From an uncultured Blautia sp. (GTDB lineage Bacteria; Bacillota; Clostridia; Lachnospirales; Lachnospiraceae): a DNA stretch of 8,450 nucleotides. The stretch spans positions 1 to 8,450 of the forward strand of contig UQCM01000086.1 in the NCBI GenBank assembly GCA_900539525.1, written 5' to 3'. Position 1 is the first letter of the stretch. Every line of letters starts with the position of its first letter. The position numbers and the translations under genes were made by a program. The notes under the pieces were generated by a model. That model worked only from the letters and a program-made list of their open reading frames with translations. It was not told the DNA's origin and ran no database searches. Shown piece by piece: positions 1 to 6,255 of the stretch.

Positions 1-40
1 GAGAGGGCTCCCCACGGCAAATATTTATAAATCTGCATGG

Positions 41-121
41 CTCTGAACAGTTACAGAGTTTTGCAAAATGATGATAGATTTTACTATAGTGCTATGTTAA
101 AATAGTCGTAACTGTTCAGAG
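41..121. repeat. 14-bp perfect inverted repeat flanking a 53-bp AT-rich spacer
   Basis: CTCTGAACAGTTAC at 41-54 is the exact reverse complement of GTAACTGTTCAGAG at 108-121. The spacer holds a second, imperfect dyad (ATTTTA at 78-83 against TAAAAT at 98-103, with CTATAG and CTATG between). The same 14-mer occurs at 2766 and, with one change, at 8397 and 3847, so these are boxes of a dispersed repeat family rather than a chance palindrome. The left box also forms a small hairpin with CAGAG at 54-58 followed by TTTT, which could act as a weak terminator for a gene upstream of the window. Confidence 0.7.
61..90 (+). promoter_or_regulatory. Possible sigma-A promoter of aroD
   Basis: TTGCAA at 61-66 and TATAGT at 85-90 are separated by 18 bp, matching the sigma-A hexamers at 4 of 6 and 5 of 6 positions. 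Both lie in the spacer of the 41-121 inverted repeat, about 95 bp before the aroD start. The region is AT-rich, so a chance match is possible. Confidence 0.3.
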
Positions 122-182
122 GGACTGGTACTGTTGATAAGAGTGTTCTAAAAAATCTGGCGGATGAAAAGGAGAAGAAATC

Positions 183-938
183 ATGAGTGCCATTGTAGAA
201 ATAAGAAATATTAAGATCGGAGAGGGAATTCCCAAAATCTGTGTTCCGATCGTAGAAACTTCCCGGGAAGGTATCAGGAAGGCAGCGGAGGAGTTGAAGA
301 AGCATCCGTTTGATATGGTGGAATGGAGGGCTGATTTTTTTGATGGATTGTCAGATCCGGAGAAAGTCGGGGAAGTATTGTGTCTGCTTCGTGATATTCT
401 GGAAGATGTCCCGATTCTTTTTACGGTAAGGACAAAATCTGAAGGTGGAGAAATCCGTATGGATACGGAAGAATATCTTCATACAAATATAAAAGCGATT
501 GAGACAGGACAGATCGATCTTCTGGATGTGGAAATCTTACGCGGGGATGACATTTCTTTTTTACTGGTGGAAGCAGCACATCAGGCTGGAGTGAAAGTTA
601 TCGCTTCCAATCATGATTTTGAAAAAACACCAAGGAAAGAGGAGCTTATCACACGTCTGTGTAAGATGCAGGAAATAGAAGCTGATATTGTAAAGATTGC
701 AGTGATGCCGAAGACAGAACGTGATGTACTGAATCTGTTGGACGCTACTCTTGCGATGAAAGAGATTCACGGAAGTACTCCTGTAGTGACAATGGCGATG
801 GGAAAACTCGGAATTGTCAGCAGAGTGTCGGGACAGATATTTGGTTCTGCCATCACGTTTGGAAGTGCAGGCGCGATATCGGCTCCGGGACAGATACAGG
901 CAGAGTCACTGCGCGGGATTCTTGAAATATTTACATAA
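183..938 (+). CDS. aroD: Type I 3-dehydroquinate dehydratase
   Basis: This cytosolic enzyme converts 3-dehydroquinate to 3-dehydroshikimate, step three of the shikimate pathway, through a Schiff-base lysine. The 251-residue protein has the usual length for the type I (class I aldolase) family. Visible motifs are VEWRAD with E47 and R49, TVRT with R83, catalytic H144 in SNHDFEKTP, Schiff-base K171 in DIVKIAVMP, R214 in the GIVSR segment, and the closing SAPGQ with S233 and Q237. H144 and K171 align with the His143/Lys170 pair known from Salmonella AroD. The ATG follows AAAAGGAG at 167-174 with 8 nt spacing. The gene stands alone: no other shikimate gene is adjacent, and a strong terminator follows at 988-1030. 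A degenerate repeat copy sits just after the stop. The assignment is secure; whether it serves biosynthesis or quinate/shikimate breakdown cannot be read from this context. Confidence 0.96.
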   Translation: MSAIVEIRNIKIGEGIPKICVPIVETSREGIRKAAEELKKHPFDMVEWRADFFDGLSDPEKVGEVLCLLRDILEDVPILFTVRTKSEGGEIRMDTEEYLHTNIKAIETGQIDLLDVEILRGDDISFLLVEAAHQAGVKVIASNHDFEKTPRKEELITRLCKMQEIEADIVKIAVMPKTERDVLNLLDATLAMKEIHGSTPVVTMAMGKLGIVSRVSGQIFGSAITFGSAGAISAPGQIQAESLRGILEIFT

Positions 939-942
939 AAAC

Positions 943-985
943 AGCTGTGAAGCGGCATTTTTGCGGATGGATTATAATAAATGAC
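943..985 (-). repeat. Degenerate copy of the dispersed repeat, minus orientation
   Basis: The stretch GCGGCATTTTTGCGGATGGA at 952-971 resembles the reverse complement of the intact repeat core at 2781-2797, which reads GGCGATTTTGCGAATGG. The weak match continues on both sides, with AGCTGTGA for the hairpin arm and a decayed box up to about 985. It lies between the aroD stop and its terminator. Similarity was judged by eye and is well below that of the intact copies. Confidence 0.45.
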
Positions 986-987
986 AG

Positions 988-1030
988 AAGGTTTGAAATC
1001 TCCCGGAAACGGGTTTTTTCAAACCTTTTT
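988..1030 (+). terminator. Rho-independent terminator after aroD
   Basis: AAGGTTTGAAA at 988-998 pairs perfectly with TTTCAAACCTT at 1017-1027. The inner part forms a CCCG/CGGG stem closed by a GAAA tetraloop (1002-1013). The hairpin ends in a run of T to 1030, about 50 nt after the aroD stop. It separates aroD from the sporulation operon. Confidence 0.9.
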
Positions 1031-1098
1031 CGTTAGATAGAAATTTCCCGGGAAGTGACCACACGTTGTTCTTCTTTAGCAGCTCATACCACAGAGAA

Positions 1099-1115
1099 TG
1101 TCGATAAATGTCGAA
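1099..1115 (+). promoter_or_regulatory. Pair of Spo0A-box-like sites upstream of spoIIGA
   Basis: TGTCGAT at 1099-1105 and TGTCGAA at 1109-1115 match the known Spo0A box TGTCGAA at 6 of 7 and 7 of 7 positions. They start exactly 10 bp apart, one helical turn, so both would lie on the same DNA face. They sit 27-43 bp upstream of the -35 hexamer. A third, reversed near-match (TTTGACA, complement TGTCAAA) overlaps the -35 at 1141-1147. The family precedent is direct activation of the spoIIG operon by phosphorylated Spo0A. Confidence 0.75.
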
Positions 1116-1141
1116 AAAAACTTGGCTTTTAACGTCTGCAT

Positions 1142-1174
1142 TTGACAAAATTTTTATCAGCTCTCCATTATAAT
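1142..1174 (+). promoter_or_regulatory. spoIIG-type promoter with 21-bp spacer
   Basis: TTGACA at 1142-1147 and TATAAT at 1169-1174 are both perfect sigma-A hexamers but are 21 bp apart instead of about 17. The Bacillus subtilis spoIIG promoter is known for the same oddity, a spacer of about 22 bp that makes transcription depend on Spo0A. Transcription would start near 1181, which places the upstream ATG at 1180 outside or at the very edge of the mRNA and supports a GTG start at 1222 for spoIIGA. Confidence 0.75.
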
Positions 1175-1221
1175 TAGAAATGTTTCATCCAAGTGCCCCA
1201 TACAGGCGGGGGAGGTGTTAT

Positions 1222-2001
1222 GTGTACTATGAGTTTTATCTGGATGTCTTCTTTGTCGAGAATGTGATTCTGGATGCTGTTATGCTTTTTGTGGCAGGAG
1301 GAATATTGAAGAGCAGAAGAAAGCCGGAGAGAATACTCCTGGCAGCATGTACGGGATCGGCTATTACATGCTTGTTCCTCTCTAGTCCCCTCCGTCAGTT
1401 GCCGTTTGTTCTGATCAGCACAGTGATATTTACGGCATTACTGATGTTGAAATTGGCATTTGGCTTTGCACAGAAGAGATTGCTTGTAAAAGGTCTTCTT
1501 TGTTTTGCCGGTACAGCATTTTTTACAGGAGGGATGTTCCAGGTGCTTGCGTCGCAGATTTCACTTCCAATCGTGCCGTTAGGAATCATCAGTATGGGGA
1601 TGGTAAGTCTGTTTCTGAGGTGGTATCAGAGTGTGAGGTTTCAGATACAGAATTTCTACGATGTCACACTGGGACTTCATGGAAAAACGATCTGTGTCCG
1701 TGGGCTGCGTGATACAGGAAATCATCTAAGGGAGCCGGTTACAGGAAAGCCTGTCAGTATTCTGTCTTATGATACTGCGAAAGAGTTACTGGATAAGGAT
1801 GCGAAAATGTTCTATATTCCCTATCATTCCATTGGAAAAAGCAGTGGATTGCTGCCGGGGATAACATTAGATTATATGAAAATAACGTTGGAAAAAGGCT
1901 CACAGTGCCTGGAACATCCGGTGATTGCCGTGAGTAAGGAACCTGTGAACAGGGATGGGAAATATCAGATCATCCTTCATCCCATACTTCTGGACGATTA
2001 G
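1222..2001 (+). CDS. spoIIGA: Sigma-E processing membrane peptidase SpoIIGA
   Basis: SpoIIGA is the septum-membrane aspartic protease that removes the pro-sequence of sigma-E in the mother cell after a signal from the forespore. From the GTG at 1222 the protein has 259 residues. Five hydrophobic segments lie near residues 5-29, 37-54, 59-80, 87-110 and 113-134. A soluble C-terminal domain follows, with the HIV-protease-like DTGN motif whose D164 would be the catalytic aspartate. The GTG is preferred over the in-frame ATG at 1180 for three reasons: it follows GGGGGAGG (1208-1215) by 6 nt, it yields a family-like N-terminus (YYEFYLDVFF), and the ATG sits at the predicted transcription start. 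The protein is somewhat shorter than the Bacillus protein (about 309). The stop codon overlaps the sigE ribosome binding site, so the two genes form one operon. Confidence 0.93.
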   Translation: MYYEFYLDVFFVENVILDAVMLFVAGGILKSRRKPERILLAACTGSAITCLFLSSPLRQLPFVLISTVIFTALLMLKLAFGFAQKRLLVKGLLCFAGTAFFTGGMFQVLASQISLPIVPLGIISMGMVSLFLRWYQSVRFQIQNFYDVTLGLHGKTICVRGLRDTGNHLREPVTGKPVSILSYDTAKELLDKDAKMFYIPYHSIGKSSGLLPGITLDYMKITLEKGSQCLEHPVIAVSKEPVNRDGKYQIILHPILLDD

Positions 2002-2013
2002 GAGGGAACCATT

Positions 2014-2754
2014 ATGGTAATTAAAGTTGCAATGCCGCGCCATTTTCAGTTTCGAGTCATGTCGACAATTCCGAATCTGCTGATGGGAAAAGGAAATGAT
2101 ATACACTATATAGGAGGAAGTGAAGTATTGCCTCCGCCACTTACTGCAGTACAAGAAGCAAAAGCGATAGAAAGCCTTGGAACCGAGCACAGCAGTGAAG
2201 CAAAAACAATGCTCATTGAGCACAATCTCCGGCTGGTGGTCTACATAGCAAAAAAGTTTGACAATACGGGTGTAGGTGTAGAGGATTTAATATCGATAGG
2301 AACGATTGGTCTGATAAAAGCGATCAATACTTTCAATCCGGGTAAAAATATTAAGCTGGCGACATACGCTTCCAGGTGCATAGAAAATGAAATTCTCATG
2401 TATCTGAGAAGAAATAATAAAACAAAAATGGAGGTTTCTATTGATGAGCCTCTGAATGTAGACTGGGATGGAAATGAGCTTCTGCTCTCGGATATACTGG
2501 GGACAGAAGAGGATGTTATTTATAAAGATATGGAAACAGAGGTCGAAAGAAAGCTGCTCTCAAAAGCAATCGGAAAACTTACCGAGCGGGAGCAGACAAT
2601 TGTGAGATTACGTTTCGGTATTAATACGCGGGATGGGGCAGAACGCACACAGAAAGAGGTTGCTGATCTGCTGGGCATATCACAGTCCTATATTTCAAGA
2701 CTTGAGAAAAAAATAATGAAACGTCTGAAAAAGGAAATTGTTAAATTTGAATAA
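2014..2754 (+). CDS. sigE: RNA polymerase sporulation sigma factor, pro-sigma-E
   Basis: Sigma-E directs early mother-cell transcription during sporulation and is made as an inactive precursor. The 246-residue protein starts with a basic and hydrophobic pro-region, followed by HYIGGSEVLPPPL. By analogy with Bacillus pro-sigma-E, where cleavage falls before YIGGSEALPPPL, SpoIIGA should cut between H31 and Y32. Region 2 covers about residues 67-137 (NLRLVVYIAKKF, DLISIGTIGLIKA, KLATYASRCIENEI). Region 4 covers about 186-241, with the helix-turn-helix around residues 213-238. AGGAGG at 2000-2005 overlaps the spoIIGA stop and lies 8 nt before the ATG. The gene ends at a repeat-borne terminator; sigG, which often follows sigE in Clostridia, is not present in the next 5.7 kb. 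Confidence 0.96.
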   Translation: MVIKVAMPRHFQFRVMSTIPNLLMGKGNDIHYIGGSEVLPPPLTAVQEAKAIESLGTEHSSEAKTMLIEHNLRLVVYIAKKFDNTGVGVEDLISIGTIGLIKAINTFNPGKNIKLATYASRCIENEILMYLRRNNKTKMEVSIDEPLNVDWDGNELLLSDILGTEEDVIYKDMETEVERKLLSKAIGKLTEREQTIVRLRFGINTRDGAERTQKEVADLLGISQSYISRLEKKIMKRLKKEIVKFE

Positions 2755-2765
2755 GACAGATTTTT

Positions 2766-2817
2766 GTAACTGTTCAGAGTCCATTCGCAAAATCGCCTCT
2801 GCGAGGCTTTTCTTTTT
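2766..2817 (+). repeat. Intact dispersed repeat carrying a terminator hairpin
   Basis: The element begins with the box GTAACTGTTCAGAG at 2766-2779, then a 15-nt linker. A GCCTC-TGC-GAGGC hairpin at 2795-2807 is flanked by AAAA and a T-rich tract to 2817. It lies 11 nt after the sigE stop. A direct copy at 8397 matches 44 of 45 positions from 2766 to 2810. The hairpin plus T tract has the form of an intrinsic terminator for the spoIIGA-sigE operon, although the five-base stem is short. Confidence 0.85.
2795..2817 (+). terminator. Likely intrinsic terminator of spoIIGA-sigE
   Basis: GCCTC (2795-2799) pairs with GAGGC (2803-2807) around a TGC loop. AAAA at 2789-2792 can extend the stem with TTTT at 2808-2811 across a two-base bulge. 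The T tract reads TTTTCTTTTT. It is part of the repeated element at 2766. Confidence 0.65.
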
Positions 2818-2818
2818 A

Positions 2819-2847
2819 TTGATTTTCAGAGGAGTTTCCTGTATTCT
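2819..2847 (+). promoter_or_regulatory. Possible promoter of the amidase gene
   Basis: TTGATT at 2819-2824 and TATTCT at 2842-2847 are spaced by 17 bp, each matching the sigma-A consensus at 4 of 6 positions. No convincing sigma-E, sigma-F, sigma-G or sigma-K promoter was found in the 90 bp before the gene, so sporulation control is not supported by the sequence. Confidence 0.3.
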
Positions 2848-2909
2848 AAATGTATGTGGGCTGGTTACGGTGAAATACAGAATGCAGTTACGAAACGGAG
2901 GAAGAGAGC

Positions 2910-3764
2910 ATGAAGAAATCTGTCTATACCCTGCTTATTATACTATGCTGTGTGTTCCTGTATCCCCGACAGGTAAAAGCTGTTGAGGATCATGGATTTC
3001 GGAAATGGAATACGATTGATGGAAAGCGATATTATTTCAATAAACAGGGGGAAAAGCTGACAGGCTGGAACAAAATAGGAAAAAAATGGTACAAATTTGA
3101 TAAAAATGGTGTCTACCATGGAATTGTGAGAAAAAAGACGATCGTACTGGATCCTGGTCATTCACAGATTGTGACGGGGGGAACAGAGCCGCTGGGACCG
3201 GGATCTATGGAGAAAAAATCCAGAGACACTTCGGGAACTCAGGGGACAACAACAGGAGTGCCGGAGTATCAATTGACATTGAAGATTGCAAAAGAGCTGA
3301 AAAGAGAGCTGATAAGCAGAGGTTATCGTGTGATCCTGACCAGAGAGAATCATAAAAAAGGACTGAGCTGCAGGGAACGTGCAGAGATTGCAAATCATGC
3401 AGAGGCAGATGCTTTTCTTCGGATTCATGCGAATGGAAGCAGTGACAGTACAGTAAATGGGGCAATGACGATCTGTACGACAGAGAACAGTCCCTATGTG
3501 TCCAAAAAAGTTACGAAAAAGAGCAAAAGACTTTCAGAAGTGTTGTTGGATGCTTATACTGAGGCTACCGGAGCAAAAAAGGAGTTTGTCTGGGAAACAG
3601 ACAGTATGAGCGGGAATAACTGGAGCCGGGTTCCAACGACGATCATCGAGATGGGATATATGACAAATCCGACAGAAGACAGAAATATGCAGAAAAAGTC
3701 TTACCAGAAAAAGATGATTAAGGGATTAGCAGATGGAATCGATTTTTATTTTTACGGCGGATAA
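2910..3764 (+). CDS. Secreted N-acetylmuramoyl-L-alanine amidase (Amidase_3) with wall-binding repeats
   Basis: This zinc hydrolase would cut the amide bond between N-acetylmuramic acid and L-alanine in peptidoglycan outside the cell. Residues 1-24 form a signal peptide (MKKSVYTLLIILCCVFLYP, cut after VKA). Residues 29-71 hold two short aromatic and glycine-rich repeats of the cell-wall/choline-binding type (DGKRYYFNKQGEKLTGW, GKKWYKFDKNG). The Amidase_3 domain fills the rest: zinc ligands H84 (LDPGH), E119 (PEY) and H173 (RIHAN), and catalytic E247 (IIEMGYMTNP). About 34 residues rich in Gly, Thr and Ser lie between H84 and E119. GGAGG at 2897-2901 is 8 nt before the ATG. The gene appears monocistronic. 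Its position beside sigE invites a role in sporulation wall remodelling, but nothing in the sequence proves it. It is not SpoIIP-like. Confidence 0.92.
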   Translation: MKKSVYTLLIILCCVFLYPRQVKAVEDHGFRKWNTIDGKRYYFNKQGEKLTGWNKIGKKWYKFDKNGVYHGIVRKKTIVLDPGHSQIVTGGTEPLGPGSMEKKSRDTSGTQGTTTGVPEYQLTLKIAKELKRELISRGYRVILTRENHKKGLSCRERAEIANHAEADAFLRIHANGSSDSTVNGAMTICTTENSPYVSKKVTKKSKRLSEVLLDAYTEATGAKKEFVWETDSMSGNNWSRVPTTIIEMGYMTNPTEDRNMQKKSYQKKMIKGLADGIDFYFYGG

Positions 3765-3846
3765 GCAAACTCAGCTCACACGTTAGCCAATGAAAGGTGT
3801 TTTTATACTTGTGTTCCTGTTTCGTGCATGTTAAACTTGTAATATC

Positions 3847-3900
3847 GTAACTGTTAAGAGCCACGAGGAGGCGGTTTTGTGAATGGGTGCTGAACAGTGA
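3847..3900. repeat. Degenerate repeat with terminal inverted boxes upstream of the hydrogenase
   Basis: A box on the + strand, GTAACTGTTAAGAG at 3847-3860, faces an inverted box, GTGCTGAACAGTGA at 3887-3900. They share the inverted core ACTGTT(A/C)AG. The 26 bp between them (for example GGCGGTTTTGTGAATGG at 3870-3886) align with the reverse complement of the intact core at 2781-2797. The copy is decayed but shows that the family can be bounded by inverted ends. It lies just before the hydrogenase start and overlaps any 5' leader. Confidence 0.6.
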
Positions 3901-3943
3901 TGTTATTAGCAATTACAGAATATTTTTACATGAAGGAGGACAT

Positions 3944-5452
3944 ATGAGAGGAATCTATACATCTGTGAATGAGATACGGCGAAAGGTGTTTTCAGAAGTG
4001 GCAAGGCTTGCCTATGAAGGTGGGGATTATGCCAGATTTGAGGATGTTCCCTATAAGATTATTCCGGGAGAGATTGCTTCCTATCGTGACAGTGTATTTT
4101 TGGAAAGAGCGATCGTCGGAGAAAGACTTCGACTTACAATGGGACTTCCGCTCAGGAAGGCAAATGAACATGCACCGATTTCAGAGGGACTGGATGAGGC
4201 GATGAAGCCGGAGAAATATTATGAACCGCCTCTGATCAATATTATCAAGTTTGCCTGTCATTCCTGCCCGGATAATAAGGTGTTTGTTACAGATGCATGT
4301 CAGGGATGTCTGGCACATCCATGTAAGGAGGTATGTCCCAAAGGTGCAATTGAGATCATCAATGGTCGTTCTGTGGTGGATGAAGAGAAATGTATTAAAT
4401 GTGGAAAGTGTATTCAGGAATGTCCTTATGGAGCGATTACGAAAATGGAGCGGCCATGCGCAAAGGCGTGTGGTATGGATGCCATTCGGAGTGACGAATT
4501 TGGAAGAGCAGATATTGATTATGAAAAGTGTGTTTCCTGTGGCATGTGCCTGGTGAACTGTCCGTTTGGGGCAATTGCGGATAAGAGTCAGATTTTCCAG
4601 ACGATTCAGGCGATAAAAAGTGATGTTCCGGTCTATGCGATCGTAGCTCCGGCCGTTTCCGGCCAGTTCGGACCGAAACTGACACCGGATAAGATGAAAG
4701 CCGCATTTCGTGGACTGGGATTCAAGGATGTTGTCGAGGTTGCGATAGGAGCGGATCTGTGTACGATCGAGGAAGCGAAAGAGTTTATCAAGGATGTACC
4801 GGAGAAACAGCCTTTCATGGCCACATCCTGCTGTCCGGCATGGTCGGTGATGGCAAAGAAGCTGTTCCCGCAATTTGCACCTTATATATCGATGGCATTG
4901 ACACCGATGGTACTGACAGCGCGTCTGGTGAAAAAGCAGCATCCTGAGTGCAGGATTGCTTTTATCGGTCCATGTGCGGCAAAGAAGCTGGAAGCCAGCC
5001 GTAGGACTATACGCAGTGATGTGGATTTTGTCCTGACTTTTGAAGAGGTTATGGGAATGTTCACGGCGAAAGGTATTGATTTTGATGTTTTGCCGTCAGA
5101 GGAGTTCTTTACAGAGGCCAGTGGAGATGGAAAGGGCTTTGCCGTCAGCGGCGGTGTGGCATCTGCTGTGGTAAACTGTATTAAAAAACTGGAGCCGAAC
5201 CGGGAAGTGAAGATCCAGAGTGCGGAAGGACTGCGGGAGTGCCGGAAAATGTTGATGATGGCAAAGACAGGGAAGCTGAACGGATATCTTCTGGAGGGAA
5301 TGGCATGTCCGGGAGGATGTATTGCAGGCGCAGGTACACAGCAGCCGATCACCCGTTCCAGAACAGCAGTAGGAAATGATAAGAAAAATGCAAAATTTCA
5401 GAATGTGTTGGAAAGCGAGTATAAAGAGTATCTGTCAGAACTTGAGGAATAG
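3944..5452 (+). CDS. Monomeric [FeFe]-hydrogenase, group B-like, with N-terminal ferredoxin-type clusters
   Basis: The enzyme would interconvert protons and H2 in the cytosol, most likely disposing of ferredoxin electrons during fermentation. From the ATG at 3944 it has 502 residues. Residues 105-206 carry sixteen cysteines in ferredoxin-like patterns (CHSC, CQGCLAHPCKEVCP, CIKCGKCIQECP, PCAKAC, CVSCGMCLVNCP). The C-terminal H domain has the three H-cluster loops: TSCCPAW (C296, C297), GPCAAKK (C344) and EGMACPGGC (C455, C459). The MPC of classical HydA is GPC here, and the usual GGG near the end of loop 3 is AGAG. These changes recall the group B family. The ATG is chosen because AAGGAGG (3933-3939) lies 4 nt before it; the upstream in-frame ATG at 3887 falls in the repeat and lacks a ribosome binding site. 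alkD-like DNA repair follows after 5 nt. The maturases hydE, hydF and hydG are not in the window. Confidence 0.9.
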   Translation: MRGIYTSVNEIRRKVFSEVARLAYEGGDYARFEDVPYKIIPGEIASYRDSVFLERAIVGERLRLTMGLPLRKANEHAPISEGLDEAMKPEKYYEPPLINIIKFACHSCPDNKVFVTDACQGCLAHPCKEVCPKGAIEIINGRSVVDEEKCIKCGKCIQECPYGAITKMERPCAKACGMDAIRSDEFGRADIDYEKCVSCGMCLVNCPFGAIADKSQIFQTIQAIKSDVPVYAIVAPAVSGQFGPKLTPDKMKAAFRGLGFKDVVEVAIGADLCTIEEAKEFIKDVPEKQPFMATSCCPAWSVMAKKLFPQFAPYISMALTPMVLTARLVKKQHPECRIAFIGPCAAKKLEASRRTIRSDVDFVLTFEEVMGMFTAKGIDFDVLPSEEFFTEASGDGKGFAVSGGVASAVVNCIKKLEPNREVKIQSAEGLRECRKMLMMAKTGKLNGYLLEGMACPGGCIAGAGTQQPITRSRTAVGNDKKNAKFQNVLESEYKEYLSELEE

Positions 5453-5457
5453 AAATC

Positions 5458-6177
5458 ATGCATTTTGATTTAAAGGAAGAACTGCAAAACCTGTCTGAAC
5501 CGGAATATCGGCGCTTTAACAGCAGGCTGATACCGAATATTGATCCGGATACGTTTCTCGGGGTCCGGATACCGGCATTGCGTAAAATCGCCTCGCGGCT
5601 GGTCAGGGAAGACTGGAGAGCTTATCTGAAAGCGGCTTCAGATGAAACTTTTGAAGAGATCATGCTTCAGGGAATCGTTATCGGCAAAGCAGATATGGAC
5701 TTTTCAGAGCGTCTGTCATGGGTGGAATGGTTTTTGCCGAAGATAGACAACTGGGCAGTCTGTGACAGCTTTTGCTCCGGACTTAAGGTTAAGAAAGAGC
5801 AGCAGCAGGAAATGTGGGAGTTTCTTGAGAAATGTCTGAATCAGGAAAGGACCTATGTGATCCGGTTTGGTGTTGTGATGCTTCTGGATCATTTTAAACA
5901 GGAGGAATGGCTTTGGAAGGCTCTGGAATTGCTGGATCATATCCGGCAGGAGGATTACTATGTTAAGATGGCAGTGGCCTGGGCGGTTTCCGCATATTAT
6001 GTGTGTTTTCCGGAACAGGTAATGTCGTATCTTTTACAGAATCATCTGGATGATTTTACCTTTAATAAAGCTCTGCAGAAAATTACGGAATCCCGAAAGG
6101 TGGAGGAAGAGGAGAAAAAACGTATAAGAAGCATGAAAAGAGCACCCGGGAGAAGTGCCCGTGTAAATATCGTCTGA
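5458..6177 (+). CDS. AlkD-like DNA alkylation repair protein (HEAT-like repeats)
   Basis: Proteins of this family are all-helical DNA glycosylases that remove N3- and N7-alkylated purines without flipping the base. The 239-residue length agrees with Bacillus cereus AlkD (about 237). Residues that align by spacing with the AlkD active site are W99 and D103 (NWAVCD), R136 (YVIRFGVVM) and W175 (AVAWAVSAYY). The gaps of 4, 33 and 39 residues compare with 4, 35 and 39 in AlkD. The C-terminus is basic (KKRIRSMKRAPGRSAR). The ATG lies 5 nt after the hydrogenase stop and uses GAGG inside the end of that gene (5444-5447), so the two are co-transcribed and perhaps translationally coupled. A strong terminator follows. 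Some family members lack glycosylase activity, so repair function is inferred from family and conserved residues. Confidence 0.88.
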   Translation: MHFDLKEELQNLSEPEYRRFNSRLIPNIDPDTFLGVRIPALRKIASRLVREDWRAYLKAASDETFEEIMLQGIVIGKADMDFSERLSWVEWFLPKIDNWAVCDSFCSGLKVKKEQQQEMWEFLEKCLNQERTYVIRFGVVMLLDHFKQEEWLWKALELLDHIRQEDYYVKMAVAWAVSAYYVCFPEQVMSYLLQNHLDDFTFNKALQKITESRKVEEEEKKRIRSMKRAPGRSARVNIV

Positions 6178-6211
6178 CTCACTGACTGTCAGGCATGAGC
6201 CATGGAATCAG

Positions 6212-6255
6212 TCCCGTAAACAGATGGCATACAGATCTGTTTACGGGATTTTTTT
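6212..6255 (+). terminator. Rho-independent terminator after the hydrogenase-alkD operon
   Basis: TCCCGTAAACAGAT at 6212-6225 pairs perfectly over 14 bp with ATCTGTTTACGGGA at 6235-6248. A 9-nt loop separates the arms, and seven T follow at 6249-6255. It lies 35 nt after the alkD-like stop. Confidence 0.93.

Noticed and set aside
939..1098. Riboswitch or small RNA between aroD and spoIIGA
   Set aside because: Apart from the aroD terminator and the degenerate repeat no conserved riboswitch-like elements were recognised.
1180..1221. N-terminal extension of SpoIIGA from the ATG at 1180
   Set aside because: It starts at the predicted transcription start, has no ribosome binding site and adds residues unlike the family; the GTG at 1222 has a strong ribosome binding site and a family-like N-terminus.
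2738..2986. 82-codon open frame spanning the end of sigE, the repeat and the amidase start
   Set aside because: It overlaps two clear genes in other frames and the terminator, has no ribosome binding site, and its composition looks random.
3765..3846. Terminator for the amidase gene
   Set aside because: Only a 4-bp ACAC/GTGT pairing before TTTTT could be found; too weak to report.
3829..3858. Possible Rex (redox sensor) site upstream of the hydrogenase, from two TGTTAA half-sites
   Set aside because: The half-sites are in direct rather than inverted orientation and far apart, unlike the Rex consensus.
3887..3943. N-terminal extension of the hydrogenase from the ATG at 3887
   Set aside because: The first 19 codons overlap the repeat element and lack a ribosome binding site; AAGGAGG precedes the ATG at 3944.
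4181..4942. 253-codon minus-strand open frame opposite the hydrogenase
   Set aside because: It is antisense to a strongly conserved gene, rich in His, Arg and Cys as expected of a shadow frame, and has no recognisable domain.
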